Shown here piece after piece: positions 1 through 7,108 of a stretch of 64,000 bases of DNA. Position 1 is the first letter of the stretch. Every line of letters starts with the position of its first letter. This DNA is from CALBPI01 sp045110335 (GTDB lineage: Bacteria; Pseudomonadota; Gammaproteobacteria; Steroidobacterales; Woeseiaceae). Where the stretch lies: positions 186,001-250,000 of the forward strand of contig JBGCGB010000024.1 in NCBI GenBank assembly GCA_045110335.1, in the 5' to 3' direction. Both the position numbers and the translations under genes were made by a program. The notes beneath the pieces were generated by a model, which was not told where the DNA came from, made no database searches, and worked only from the letters and a program-made list of their open reading frames with translations.

Positions 1-2
1 TG

Positions 3-434
3 GTTGACTACATGTCGAAATGGGGTCTGCGGTGGGCAAGACGGCGCCTGAATGAGGAAGATCTCGACGTTGGCACGTTTATGTGGGACTTCCATCGCTC
101 ACTAAAAACCGCTGAGTTACCCGATGGCGAGACCGTATTGAGCGTGACGTTCTCAGAGCTTGCGAGTCACAAGCGTTGGTGGCTTATTGCGAACAATGGT
201 GTCGTCGACCTTTGTACGGACGACCCCGGCAAGGAGGTAGACCTTTACATCTTCACGTCTTTGCCCGCTTTAGCCGAAGTTTGGATGGGTGACATGTCTA
301 TCTCCGCGGCGACCCAATGCGAGCAGGTCAAAATCTCGGGTGCGGGTTATTTGATGAAAACCGCTGCCGAGTGGTTTCCGCAATCCCGGTATGCGGAGGT
401 TCGCCCTGAACGGTTTATTGGCGCGTCCCAATAG
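3..434 (+). CDS. HxlR-type transcriptional regulator, C-terminal part (5' end outside window)
   Basis: The reading frame is open to the left edge of the window, so only the last 143 residues are present. The first residues, VDYMSKWGLRWARRR, look like the end of an HxlR-type winged helix, in which a W..RW helix follows the wing. The rest resembles the SCP2-like domain fused to some HxlR regulators, with the segments LMWDFHRS-like, RWWLIANNGVVDLC and VWMGDMS. Family knowledge: such proteins bind DNA as dimers, and the SCP2-like domain may bind a hydrophobic ligand. The first ATG in frame, at position 12, is internal and not the true start. The target genes cannot be told from this window. Confidence 0.7.
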   Translation, partial: VDYMSKWGLRWARRRLNEEDLDVGTFMWDFHRSLKTAELPDGETVLSVTFSELASHKRWWLIANNGVVDLCTDDPGKEVDLYIFTSLPALAEVWMGDMSISAATQCEQVKISGAGYLMKTAAEWFPQSRYAEVRPERFIGASQ

Positions 435-579
435 TCGAGAAAGGCCGGAGTAGACCTGCATACCAGCTACGCATTGCGTAGTGGATTACTATGCTTTAGC
501 CAGTTTAGCCGAATCGAGCATTTGCTTAAGCTTCTTCCTGTCGCCAATAAGGCGGTCTTGAACAACCAGGAGAAATCAA

Positions 580-801
580 ATGCCACTAGTTACTATCGAT
601 GTCGTCAAAGACGTTTTCACAGCGGATCAAAAAGCCGAAATCATCAACAAAGTCACGGAGACAATGGTTGAACTTGAAGGTGAAGCGCTACGCAGCGTCA
701 CCTGGGTTCGTATCAATGAGTTCGAACAGGGTGATTGGGGTGTCGGCGGGCATCTGCTAACGGCGAATGCCGTGCATGACATGATGAAAGCTAGCGCCTG
801 A
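580..801 (+). CDS. 4-oxalocrotonate tautomerase family protein
   Basis: A 73-residue protein that starts MPLVTIDVV. After removal of Met it exposes the N-terminal proline that acts as general base in the tautomerase superfamily. The beta-alpha-beta layout and length (about 60-75 residues) fit small 4-oxalocrotonate tautomerase-like subunits, which form hexamers and interconvert keto and enol forms of 2-oxo acids. The segment VTWVRINEFEQGDWGVGG is the typical second strand and hairpin. A good Shine-Dalgarno (AGGAG) lies about 8 bases before the ATG. The substrate is unknown and no degradation-pathway genes lie nearby. The overlapping +1-frame ORF that begins at 474 is a shadow. Confidence 0.8.
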   Translation: MPLVTIDVVKDVFTADQKAEIINKVTETMVELEGEALRSVTWVRINEFEQGDWGVGGHLLTANAVHDMMKASA

Positions 802-911
802 CGGTGAATCAGCGGACGCACAGGGTCGCTGCAAGTATGCAGCGGCCTTTGTGTCCAAGCTAAACTTTCGGTCAGCTACCGGTTTTACAGCCGGGCAGGG
901 GGGCGAGTGCG

Positions 912-1235
912 CTACCGCTCGATCAAAGACTCTTTGTCTTCCTTGTCTTTCCAATCGTCGGCATCCGCTGGCGGTTCTTTTGCCTCCGTGATGACAGGCC
1001 AATCGGCGGCTAGCTCTGCATTGAGTTCGAGGAAGTGTTCCTGATCATCCGGGAGCTCGTCTTCGGAGTAGATCGCTTCGACCGGACATTCCGGCTCACA
1101 CAGTGTGCAATCGATACATTCATCGGGGTCGATGACGAGGAAATTAGGTCCCTCATGGAAACAATCGACCGGGCATACTTCTACGCAGTCGGTGTATTTG
1201 CATTTAACGCACGATTGGGTGACGACAAAAGTCAT
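912..1235 (-). CDS. fdxA: Seven-iron ferredoxin FdxA
   Basis: A 107-residue ferredoxin starting MTFVVTQSCVKCKYTDC. The first cluster motif, CVKCKYTDCVEVCP, has the spacing of an Azotobacter-type [3Fe-4S] site, and the second, CIDCTLCEPECP, is a regular [4Fe-4S] motif. The acidic C-terminal extension after residue 60, ending DKEDKESLIER, is typical of FdxA, which is about 107 residues long. It acts as a cytoplasmic low-potential electron carrier. It lies downstream of the NUDIX gene on the same strand, with 61 bases between, so the two could share a transcript. The redox partner is not shown by context. Confidence 0.93.
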   Translation of the reverse strand: MTFVVTQSCVKCKYTDCVEVCPVDCFHEGPNFLVIDPDECIDCTLCEPECPVEAIYSEDELPDDQEHFLELNAELAADWPVITEAKEPPADADDWKDKEDKESLIER

Positions 1236-1296
1236 TAGCGATCAGTCCTGTTCATTACTTAAGCCCAAATATTACCGTGAAACCGATGCTGAATCA

Positions 1297-1830
1297 TCAA
1301 TAACGGCGGCGTTCGGCGGTATGGGAGTGCACGCCATTATTCTGGCCGTTGTCTTCAATATACTTGCGCAGCGCGAATGTCCCGCTCGGGAACGCGATTT
1401 CGTCCCAGGGAATGTCCTCCGGCGCGAACATCGCGACGTCCAGGCTTTCCATTCCCGGTGAGAAGTCAGAGACGAGTTTGGCGGTGTAGAACACATGTAC
1501 CTGGCCGGCATGCGGGACATCTACAGCCGCAAACAAATGGCCGATTTCAACAGTGGCTTCCGCCTCTTCGATGGTTTCGCGCGCAGCGCCGTCAGCCATC
1601 GTCTCGAACAGCTCCATGAATCCGGCGGGCACTGTCCAATAACCGACCCTCGGTTCAATTGCGCGCTTACACAGCAGAATCTTGCCATCCCTTTCCGGTA
1701 CACAACCGACAACGATCTTCGGGTTTTGGTAGTGAATCGTCTTGCACTGGGGGCAAACATGGCGCTTGTGCGTATCGCCATCAGGAATCTCGCGAACCAC
1801 TTCGTGGCCGCATTCAGCGCAAAACTTCAT
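1297..1830 (-). CDS. NUDIX hydrolase with N-terminal zinc ribbon
   Basis: A 177-residue protein starting MKFCAECGHEV. The N-terminus carries a zinc ribbon (CAECGH and, about 20 residues on, CPQCK). A Nudix fold follows, with the box spread over GFMELFETMADGAARET and the IEEAEA end. The layout is like small NADH pyrophosphatase / ADP-ribose hydrolase relatives that cleave nucleoside diphosphates linked to another group, using Mg or Mn. The frame stays open upstream to 2049, but that extension would read through the tRNA-Leu gene. The ATG at 1830 begins exactly at the conserved zinc-ribbon sequence, so it is the start. The substrate is not predictable from sequence alone. Confidence 0.85.
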   Translation of the reverse strand: MKFCAECGHEVVREIPDGDTHKRHVCPQCKTIHYQNPKIVVGCVPERDGKILLCKRAIEPRVGYWTVPAGFMELFETMADGAARETIEEAEATVEIGHLFAAVDVPHAGQVHVFYTAKLVSDFSPGMESLDVAMFAPEDIPWDEIAFPSGTFALRKYIEDNGQNNGVHSHTAERRRY

Positions 1831-1896
1831 AAAATCACCCGGCTGGCCGGTCGGCCATGCTGTAACGACGCGACGACGGTCACGCCAGCACTGCGG

Positions 1897-1983
1897 TGGT
1901 ACCAGAGGTCGGACTCGAACCGACACGCTATTGCTAGCAAGGGATTTTGAATCCCTCGTGTCTACCAATTCCACCACTCTGGC
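1897..1983 (-). tRNA. tRNA-Leu (anticodon CAA)
   Basis: Read on the minus strand, 87 bases fold as a type II (long variable arm) tRNA. The acceptor arms are GCCAGAG and CTCTGGT, with a G-U closing pair, discriminator A and an encoded CCA end. The D-arm contains GGTAGAC, the anticodon stem AGGGA/TCCCT carries the loop TTCAAAA and therefore anticodon CAA, and the T-arm contains GGTTCGAGTCC. CAA reads UUG leucine codons, and the sequence closely resembles the E. coli leuX gene. It sits 66 bases upstream of the NUDIX gene and is probably transcribed from its own promoter in the 130-base gap before the sigma factor. Confidence 0.96.
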
Positions 1984-2116
1984 ATAGTGCAGTGTCATGC
2001 GAGCGCTAATTCTAGCGAAATCGTGACGTGATGGAAGCCCCTGAGCCACATTTCAGTAGAAATATTTTTTTTACGATTGCTGCGACCTTTCTCGAACTTA
2101 CCGCATCTAAGAAACC

Positions 2117-2713
2117 ATGAGCAATTTTGCTGGACTACAGATCGATGAAATGACCGTACGCCGAGCCCAACGAGGCGACTCGGCCGCGCTGACGGAGGTG
2201 TTTGAGTCATTCGCCCCGGCCGTCTATACGCTCGCTTTGCGCCTGTGTCAGTCAGAGGCGCTGGCGGACGATCTTACGCAAGAGACGTTCATGACGGTTA
2301 TGAAGTCATTGCCAAAGTTCCGGTTTGAAGCGTCGTTGGCGACATGGATTCGCCGAATTGCCGTTTCCCGCTGCTTGATGCATCTGCGCAGTGCCTGGGC
2401 ACAGAAGTCATCTCCCATTGATGAACAGCCGGAAATCGAGAGTGCGGCGATGGGCCCGGGGCAGGCCATTGAAATGCAAAACGATATGGGTGCGGCGTTG
2501 GGCGCATTATCGCCTACGGCACGCACGGTCGTCTGGCTTTACGACGTCGAAGGCTATGCGCATGCCGAGATCGCAGAGATGATGGATAAGACGGTGAGTT
2601 TTTCAAAGTCATGTTTATCGCGCGCGCATCGACAACTTAGAGATTTATTGGAGCCGACGTCAGGAATTAACAAGCCGGCTACATCCGAACCAGTGAAGAG
2701 GTGTTCGCTATGA
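2117..2713 (+). CDS. ECF-type RNA polymerase sigma factor
   Basis: A 198-residue sigma-70 family protein. Region 2 spans about residues 14-90, with the motif ADDLTQETFMTVMKSLPKF (region 2.2/2.3) followed by TWIRRIAVSRCL. Region 4 spans about 125-180, with LSPTARTVVWLYDVEGYAHAEI as the helix-turn-helix lead-in. There is no region 1.1 or 3, so it belongs to the ECF group, which redirects RNA polymerase to a small regulon, often for envelope stress. Its stop overlaps the start of the next gene (ATGA), so the two are translationally coupled. No clear ECF-type promoter of its own was recognised upstream. A C-terminal tail of about 20 residues after the helix-turn-helix is unremarkable. Confidence 0.9.
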   Translation: MSNFAGLQIDEMTVRRAQRGDSAALTEVFESFAPAVYTLALRLCQSEALADDLTQETFMTVMKSLPKFRFEASLATWIRRIAVSRCLMHLRSAWAQKSSPIDEQPEIESAAMGPGQAIEMQNDMGAALGALSPTARTVVWLYDVEGYAHAEIAEMMDKTVSFSKSCLSRAHRQLRDLLEPTSGINKPATSEPVKRCSL

Positions 2714-3243
2714 GATTGCAGATAGTCTCAGATCAAGACAATGGCATTGCACGTCGCTTGCGCGGGTTGCCGGTCGTCTCGCCATCCGCGCAGACGATGG
2801 CCGCACTCGAGTCGATGGCGGCCGGACATCATAGTGCGCCGACTTGGCGATGGCCGGTTGCGTTAGCGGCATCGATCATGACGTTGATCGCGGCATTGGT
2901 GATCTATCAACCCGCGGATCAACAAAGCCCTCAAAGTGTCGCGGCAACAGACCCTGTTGACGAGGTTGTCGATGAAGAAGTTGAGACGTTGTTGGCGCAG
3001 TCGGCGTATTTGGATCGCATGCTGGCCGGCATACCAAATCAGGCGCGGGTGCGCCGCGTTGGCACCGCCAGCACGATTACGGCATTGGAGGATCGCGTTG
3101 CGAACATTGATTGGCAGCTAACCGCCGCTACGGCGAGCAAGACGGATGCTGCCGCGGTGTTATTACGAGAGCGAGTGGGCCTGATGAGTTCGTTGTTGGC
3201 GCTTCGTCGCGGAGATATCGTGGCGGATACGGTTTGGTTGTAG
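2710..3243 (+). CDS. Single-pass membrane protein, putative anti-sigma factor
   Basis: A 177-residue protein whose ATG overlaps the sigma factor stop by 4 bases. About 47 cytoplasmic residues precede one membrane helix, around WPVALAASIMTLIAALVIY. A C-terminal region of about 110 residues follows that would lie in the periplasm and is predicted mostly helical. Position and topology match anti-sigma factors encoded next to ECF sigma genes. The common zinc anti-sigma motif (H..C..C) is absent, so if it is an anti-sigma factor it belongs to another class. Function is inferred from context and topology only. An in-frame GTG at 2701 is possible but less likely than the coupled ATG. Confidence 0.6.
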   Translation: MRLQIVSDQDNGIARRLRGLPVVSPSAQTMAALESMAAGHHSAPTWRWPVALAASIMTLIAALVIYQPADQQSPQSVAATDPVDEVVDEEVETLLAQSAYLDRMLAGIPNQARVRRVGTASTITALEDRVANIDWQLTAATASKTDAAAVLLRERVGLMSSLLALRRGDIVADTVWL

Positions 3244-3297
3244 TGGTGGGCGCCTGGGTCGCCCGCGCAAGAAAGTTGAATTGGATTGGAGACTAAA

Positions 3298-4392
3298 ATG
3301 TTAGCAAGAGTATTCGCGATTGCAGCGATAAGTACCTGGGCACTTGCAGCCCCGGGGCATGCCCAGCAGAACGCCAAGGAATTAGCGATGGAGAAGGAGG
3401 TTGCCGAGCGTCTGCACAATCAGGCTGCCGCTGACATGGCTTCGGTCGAACAGCGATTGCAGGAAGCGGAAGCGCGGCTACAGGCGGCAGCACGAGAGAT
3501 TGCCGAGCTTAATAGCGGCCGGGCGCCGCAGGTCTATACGTCGACATTTGGCAAGGCAATGACTAATACGGGGCCGCGTCTTGGCGTCTCACTGTCATCG
3601 CGCGCCGTCAACGGGAAGCCTGATGGCAATGGCATCCAGATCATGTCGATATCCCCGGGAAGTGCCGCCGCCGAAGCGGGCTTGCTGGCCGGTGACCGGC
3701 TCGTATCGATCGGTGGTCAATCGCTGAAAGAAACCGAGTCACAAGCAGCCGCGGCCGAGATCGGCGGAGTTCTCAAGACAAAGAAGTCGGGTGATACCGT
3801 ACAAGTTACGGTCCTTCGCGATGGTCAAACCAAAGCCGTTGATGTCGTGTTGAACGACCAATCATTCTCGACGGGCTCGAACAGGTTTGCGATGGCTATG
3901 GGCGAGTTCCCAACGGTCATCAATATGAAGCGATTCGAAGGCGGGGAAGGCGAGCTCGTTGAGATGATTCATGAAGCCGAACTGTTGGGTTCTGGTCCGG
4001 AACGATTCCATTTCCTGAGTGCCGGATCTGCATGGAGCAGCATGGAACTCGTGGAGCTCAGTGCCGAATTGGGTAGCTATTTCGGTACCGATGACGGTTT
4101 GTTGGTTGTGCGAGCGCCCGCCGAAGACGATCTCGGATTCGAAGATGGGGATGTGATTAAGCGCATTGGTGACCGTGAGCCGAAAGATGTCGGTCATGCA
4201 ATGCGAATCTTGCGCTCGTATGCCACCGGCGAAACGCTTGAAGTCGAAGTGTTGCGCAAGAAGCGCAAGCGGATGCTAAACATCACAGTGCCCGAGCGTG
4301 TCGGCCAGGCCGGCGAGAGCCTCTTCGAGTGGTTTGGCGACGGCGAAGCAGAAGTTCACTTCATCGAGAAAGAAGCACCTCTCGTTCCTTAG
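3298..4392 (+). CDS. Periplasmic protein with two PDZ domains and coiled coil
   Basis: A 364-residue protein with a signal peptide (about residues 1-23, cleavage near GHA/QQ), a charged coiled coil (about 28-72), PDZ1 (about 93-187, with PRLGVSLSS, SPGSAAAEAGLLAGDRLVSIGG) and a second PDZ (about 250-330, with EDGDVIKRIGDREPKDV). It resembles HtrA/DegS-type proteins that have PDZ domains, but no trypsin-like protease domain or catalytic triad is present. It is the third gene after the ECF sigma factor and its membrane partner and is followed by a terminator. It may therefore sense unfolded envelope proteins or bind the partner's periplasmic part; that role is inference. GGAG lies 7 bases before the ATG. 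An upstream TTG at 3286 is less likely. Confidence 0.75.
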   Translation: MLARVFAIAAISTWALAAPGHAQQNAKELAMEKEVAERLHNQAAADMASVEQRLQEAEARLQAAAREIAELNSGRAPQVYTSTFGKAMTNTGPRLGVSLSSRAVNGKPDGNGIQIMSISPGSAAAEAGLLAGDRLVSIGGQSLKETESQAAAAEIGGVLKTKKSGDTVQVTVLRDGQTKAVDVVLNDQSFSTGSNRFAMAMGEFPTVINMKRFEGGEGELVEMIHEAELLGSGPERFHFLSAGSAWSSMELVELSAELGSYFGTDDGLLVVRAPAEDDLGFEDGDVIKRIGDREPKDVGHAMRILRSYATGETLEVEVLRKKRKRMLNITVPERVGQAGESLFEWFGDGEAEVHFIEKEAPLVP

Positions 4393-4415
4393 ACTTCGCG
4401 TACCCGCGAGCATCG

Positions 4416-4451
4416 AAGGCCCGTATACCGGCGAGGTATCGGGCCTTTTTT
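4416..4451 (+). terminator. Rho-independent terminator after the sigma/PDZ unit
   Basis: The arms AGGCCCGTATACC and GGTATCGGGCCT form a GC-rich stem with one bulged T, directly followed by six T residues. It lies 24 bases after the stop of the PDZ gene and would end the sigma / membrane partner / PDZ transcript before queA. Confidence 0.85.
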
Positions 4452-4470
4452 CGGTCAATGCGCTGCCCTC

Positions 4471-4479
4471 TGATAGACT
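4471..4479 (+). promoter_or_regulatory. Extended -10 promoter of queA, possibly leaderless
   Basis: TGATAGACT matches an extended -10 element (TGn plus TAGACT). Only 8 bases separate it from the queA ATG, so transcription would start at or next to the start codon. No Shine-Dalgarno is visible before that ATG and no convincing -35 box was found. Confidence 0.4.
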
Positions 4480-4487
4480 GCGCGCCC

Positions 4488-5537
4488 ATGCAACCTTCAG
4501 ATTTCCAATTTTCGCTACCCGACGCGTTGATCGCTCGCTATCCCGAGCGAGATCGCTCGTCCAGCCGCCTATTGAACGTCGCGACTAGCGGCGTCAACGA
4601 AGATCATGTGTTCAGTGGTCTTCCCGGGCTGCTGCGTGACGGCGATCTTCTGGTGTTTAACGACACCAAAGTTCTGAAAGCGCGCTTGTTTGGTCAGAAG
4701 TCGACCGGGGGGCAGCTGCAAATCTTGCTGGAACGTATCTCTGATGATCACCATGCGACGGCGCAAATCAAAGCCAGCAAGGCGTTAAAGGCCGGTGCTG
4801 ATTTTTCTATCGTTGACCAGCAAGGTAGGACCGTCACCAAGGTAACGGTTGCTGGCCGCACAGGCCGGTTTTTTGATCTGGTTTTTGAGCAACCATTGTC
4901 GTCCGTAATGGACGCTGCAGGTCATGTGCCGTTGCCACCCTATATTGATCGTGACGATGAACTCTCGGATCAGGATCGTTATCAGACCGTTTATGCGCAA
5001 CACCCTGGCGCTGTGGCGGCGCCGACCGCTGGTCTGCATTTTGATCAGCCTCTGCTTACCAATCTGGATGCAGTCGGAGTCCAGCGTCAGTATTTGACGC
5101 TGCATGTGGCCGCCGGCACATTTCAGCCTTTATCCGACGAGCAGTTGGCAGCGGGGCGCTTACATTCAGAGCGCATGTTGATCAGCCCCGCATTAGTAGC
5201 CGCGGTAACGGCCACTAAGCGCGCAGGGGGTCGCGTCATTGCCGTTGGTACGACGTCGTTACGTGCGCTTGAGAGCGCTGCGTTGAGTGGCCAACTGGAG
5301 TCGGGCGAACGCGATACCGATATCTTTATTCGACCGGGATTCCAGTTCAATGTAGTTGATGGGTTAGTCACGAATTTTCATTTGCCGGCATCGTCGCTGA
5401 TGATGTTGGTCGGGGCATTCGCCGGCCGCGACCGGATCATGGCGGCGTACCAACATGCGATCGAAGCGTCCTATCGTTTTTACAGTTATGGCGATGCCAT
5501 GCTGCTTTGGCCGGGCGGGCCAGGAGAGTCAGCTTGA
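4488..5537 (+). CDS. queA: tRNA preQ1(34) S-adenosylmethionine ribosyltransferase-isomerase QueA
   Basis: A 349-residue enzyme that transfers and isomerises the ribosyl part of S-adenosylmethionine onto 7-aminomethyl-7-deazaguanine in tRNA to make epoxyqueuosine. Conserved blocks seen: LIARYPERDRSSSRLL at the N-terminus, LLVFNDTKVLKARLFG, PLPPYIDRDDELSDQDRYQT, QHPGAVAAPTAGLHF, TLHVAAGTFQPL, GTTSLRALES and TNFHLPASSLMMLV. The frame is open further upstream to 4329, but homology begins at the ATG at 4488 (MQPSDFQFSLP), after the terminator. Its stop overlaps the start of tgt, so both queuosine enzymes are made together in the classical queA-tgt-yajC-secDF order. Confidence 0.97.
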   Translation: MQPSDFQFSLPDALIARYPERDRSSSRLLNVATSGVNEDHVFSGLPGLLRDGDLLVFNDTKVLKARLFGQKSTGGQLQILLERISDDHHATAQIKASKALKAGADFSIVDQQGRTVTKVTVAGRTGRFFDLVFEQPLSSVMDAAGHVPLPPYIDRDDELSDQDRYQTVYAQHPGAVAAPTAGLHFDQPLLTNLDAVGVQRQYLTLHVAAGTFQPLSDEQLAAGRLHSERMLISPALVAAVTATKRAGGRVIAVGTTSLRALESAALSGQLESGERDTDIFIRPGFQFNVVDGLVTNFHLPASSLMMLVGAFAGRDRIMAAYQHAIEASYRFYSYGDAMLLWPGGPGESA

Positions 5538-6670
5538 AGTTTCAGCTTAATCAACAGAGTGATGGTGCACGACGCGGCGAGCTGACGTTCGCGCGAGGGA
5601 CTGTGCAAACGCCGACGTTCATGCCGGTGGGAACCTACGGCACCGTAAAAGCGGTGCGGCCGCATGAGGTCGCTGATCTTGGTGCTGAGATTGTATTGGG
5701 CAATACGTTTCACTTGATGCTCAGGCCCGGTACTGACGTCGTGCGTGCGCATGGCGACCTGCATGATTTCATGCAATGGAAAGGGCCAATACTGACGGAT
5801 TCCGGTGGCTTTCAGGTGTTCAGTCTGGCGGCGCTACGCAAGTTGACCGAGGAGGGTGTCACCTTTGCATCTCCGGTGAATGGAGACCGCATATTGCTGA
5901 CCCCCGAGCGCTCGATGCAGGTGCAGCATGATTTGGGCGCGGATATCACGATGATTTTCGATGAATGCACGCCGCATCCGGCAACCCTTGCGCAGGCTGC
6001 TGACTCGATGCGCTTGTCTTTGCGTTGGGCCCAGCGCAGCCGTGACGAATTCGATAGATTGAAAACAGCAGAGCCGGATCGTGGCGATGCGTTGTTCGCG
6101 ATTGTTCAGGGCGGAATGTACGACGACCTAAGAGCGGAATCGCTGGCAGGTTTGCAGCAGATTGGCTTCGACGGCTATGCCATTGGCGGCTTGTCGGTAG
6201 GTGAGAGCGAGGAAGAGCGGATCCAGGTTTTGGACGGACTGCGTCCGATCATGCCAACGGATGCGCCACGCTATCTAATGGGTGTGGGCACGCCAGCCGA
6301 TATCGTGCAGGCCGTTGCTCGCGGTGTGGATATGTTCGATTGCGTGATGCCGACACGTCATGGCCGTAACGGGTACCTGTTCACGTCGGAAGGTACGATC
6401 AAGATTCGCAATGCGCGTTTCACAAGCGATACGGCGCCGTTGGATGCCGATTGTGATTGCTACACGTGTGAGCACTTCTCGCGCGCTTACTTGCGCCATC
6501 TGGACAAGTGTAACGAGATGCTGGGGCCACATTTGTGCACCATACATAATCTTCGTTACTACCAGCGCTTGATGGCCAGAATTCGGGCAGCGATCGAAGC
6601 CAACGCGTTTTCGACGTTTGCCGCTGATTTTCTCGGATCAGCCGAGTGCGGACGCGCATCTGTGGCATAA
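5534..6670 (+). CDS. tgt: Queuine tRNA-ribosyltransferase Tgt
   Basis: A 378-residue tRNA-guanine transglycosylase that exchanges guanine 34 for preQ1 in tRNAs with GUN anticodons. Conserved blocks: FMPVGTYGTVKAV, GNTFHLMLRPG, WKGPILTDSGGFQVFSL (with the general acid/base Asp), ADITMIFDECTPHP, FAIVQGG, GYAIGGLSVGE, LMGVGTPADI and the zinc site CDCYTCEHFSRAYLRH. The first codon is best taken as TTG at 5534, which overlaps the queA TGA. It gives a start matching E. coli MKF and has AGGAG 6-8 bases upstream. A longer in-frame TTG at 5507 would add nine residues without homology. Confidence 0.96.
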   Translation: MKFQLNQQSDGARRGELTFARGTVQTPTFMPVGTYGTVKAVRPHEVADLGAEIVLGNTFHLMLRPGTDVVRAHGDLHDFMQWKGPILTDSGGFQVFSLAALRKLTEEGVTFASPVNGDRILLTPERSMQVQHDLGADITMIFDECTPHPATLAQAADSMRLSLRWAQRSRDEFDRLKTAEPDRGDALFAIVQGGMYDDLRAESLAGLQQIGFDGYAIGGLSVGESEEERIQVLDGLRPIMPTDAPRYLMGVGTPADIVQAVARGVDMFDCVMPTRHGRNGYLFTSEGTIKIRNARFTSDTAPLDADCDCYTCEHFSRAYLRHLDKCNEMLGPHLCTIHNLRYYQRLMARIRAAIEANAFSTFAADFLGSAECGRASVA

Positions 6671-6671
6671 T
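6663..6671 (+). promoter_or_regulatory. Putative extended -10 promoter for yajC-secDF
   Basis: TGGCATAAT is an extended -10 sequence that overlaps the tgt stop codon. It would give a leader of about 90 bases before yajC and let the translocase genes be expressed apart from queA-tgt. No clear -35 box was found. Confidence 0.35.
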
Positions 6672-6768
6672 GCGCCGCGATCGGCTCGCGCGGACTTGAA
6701 AAAGCGCCCGGTCACCCAACATCTCAAGAAATATCGGCGCGCGATGCGCTGGCGGTAAGGGGAATTGC

Positions 6769-7098
6769 ATGGATTTTTTGATTAGTAGTGCCTGGGCTCA
6801 GGGCGCGCCGGCTGGCGCACAGAGTCCGATACCTTCGTTTGTGTTGATGGGGCTGTTGTTCGCGGCATTCTGGTTCTTGTTGATCAGACCTCAGCAAAAG
6901 CGGCAAAAGCAGCATCGTGAACTGGTTGCTGGCGTGGCGACAGGCGATGAAATCCTGACGGCGGGTGGTTTGATCGGCGTGATCCGTGACACCAGCGAAC
7001 AGTTTGTGACCGTGGAATTCGGTGAAGGCGTTGTACTGAAAGTGCAGCGGCAAACGATTACAGCAGTGCTGCCGAAGGGCACCGTCGACGCGGCCTGA
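6769..7098 (+). CDS. yajC: Sec translocon accessory protein YajC
   Basis: A 109-residue small membrane protein. One transmembrane helix lies at about residues 23-42 (PSFVLMGLLFAAFWFLLIRPQ) and ends with the conserved RPQQKRQKQH patch. A small cytoplasmic domain follows, with GDEILTAGGLIGVI and FGEGVVLKVQRQTI. YajC associates with SecD and SecF and the SecYEG channel. It lies 10 bases before secD in the standard yajC-secD-secF operon. An AAGGGGA Shine-Dalgarno precedes the ATG. The alanine/glycine-rich N-terminal segment SAWAQGAPAGAQ is typical for this family. Confidence 0.96.
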   Translation: MDFLISSAWAQGAPAGAQSPIPSFVLMGLLFAAFWFLLIRPQQKRQKQHRELVAGVATGDEILTAGGLIGVIRDTSEQFVTVEFGEGVVLKVQRQTITAVLPKGTVDAA

Positions 7099-7108
7099 GA
7101 GTAAATCG

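Noticed and set aside
1831..2049. N-terminal extension of the NUDIX ORF
   Set aside because: It reads through the tRNA-Leu gene; homology starts at the zinc ribbon at 1830.
2050..2072. Hairpin ATTTC/GAAAT followed by eight T upstream of the sigma gene
   Set aside because: The stem is only five AT-rich pairs and no plus-strand gene ends just before it; too weak to call a terminator.
4329..4487. N-terminal extension of QueA
   Set aside because: It overlaps the end of the PDZ gene and the terminator; the conserved QueA start is at 4488.
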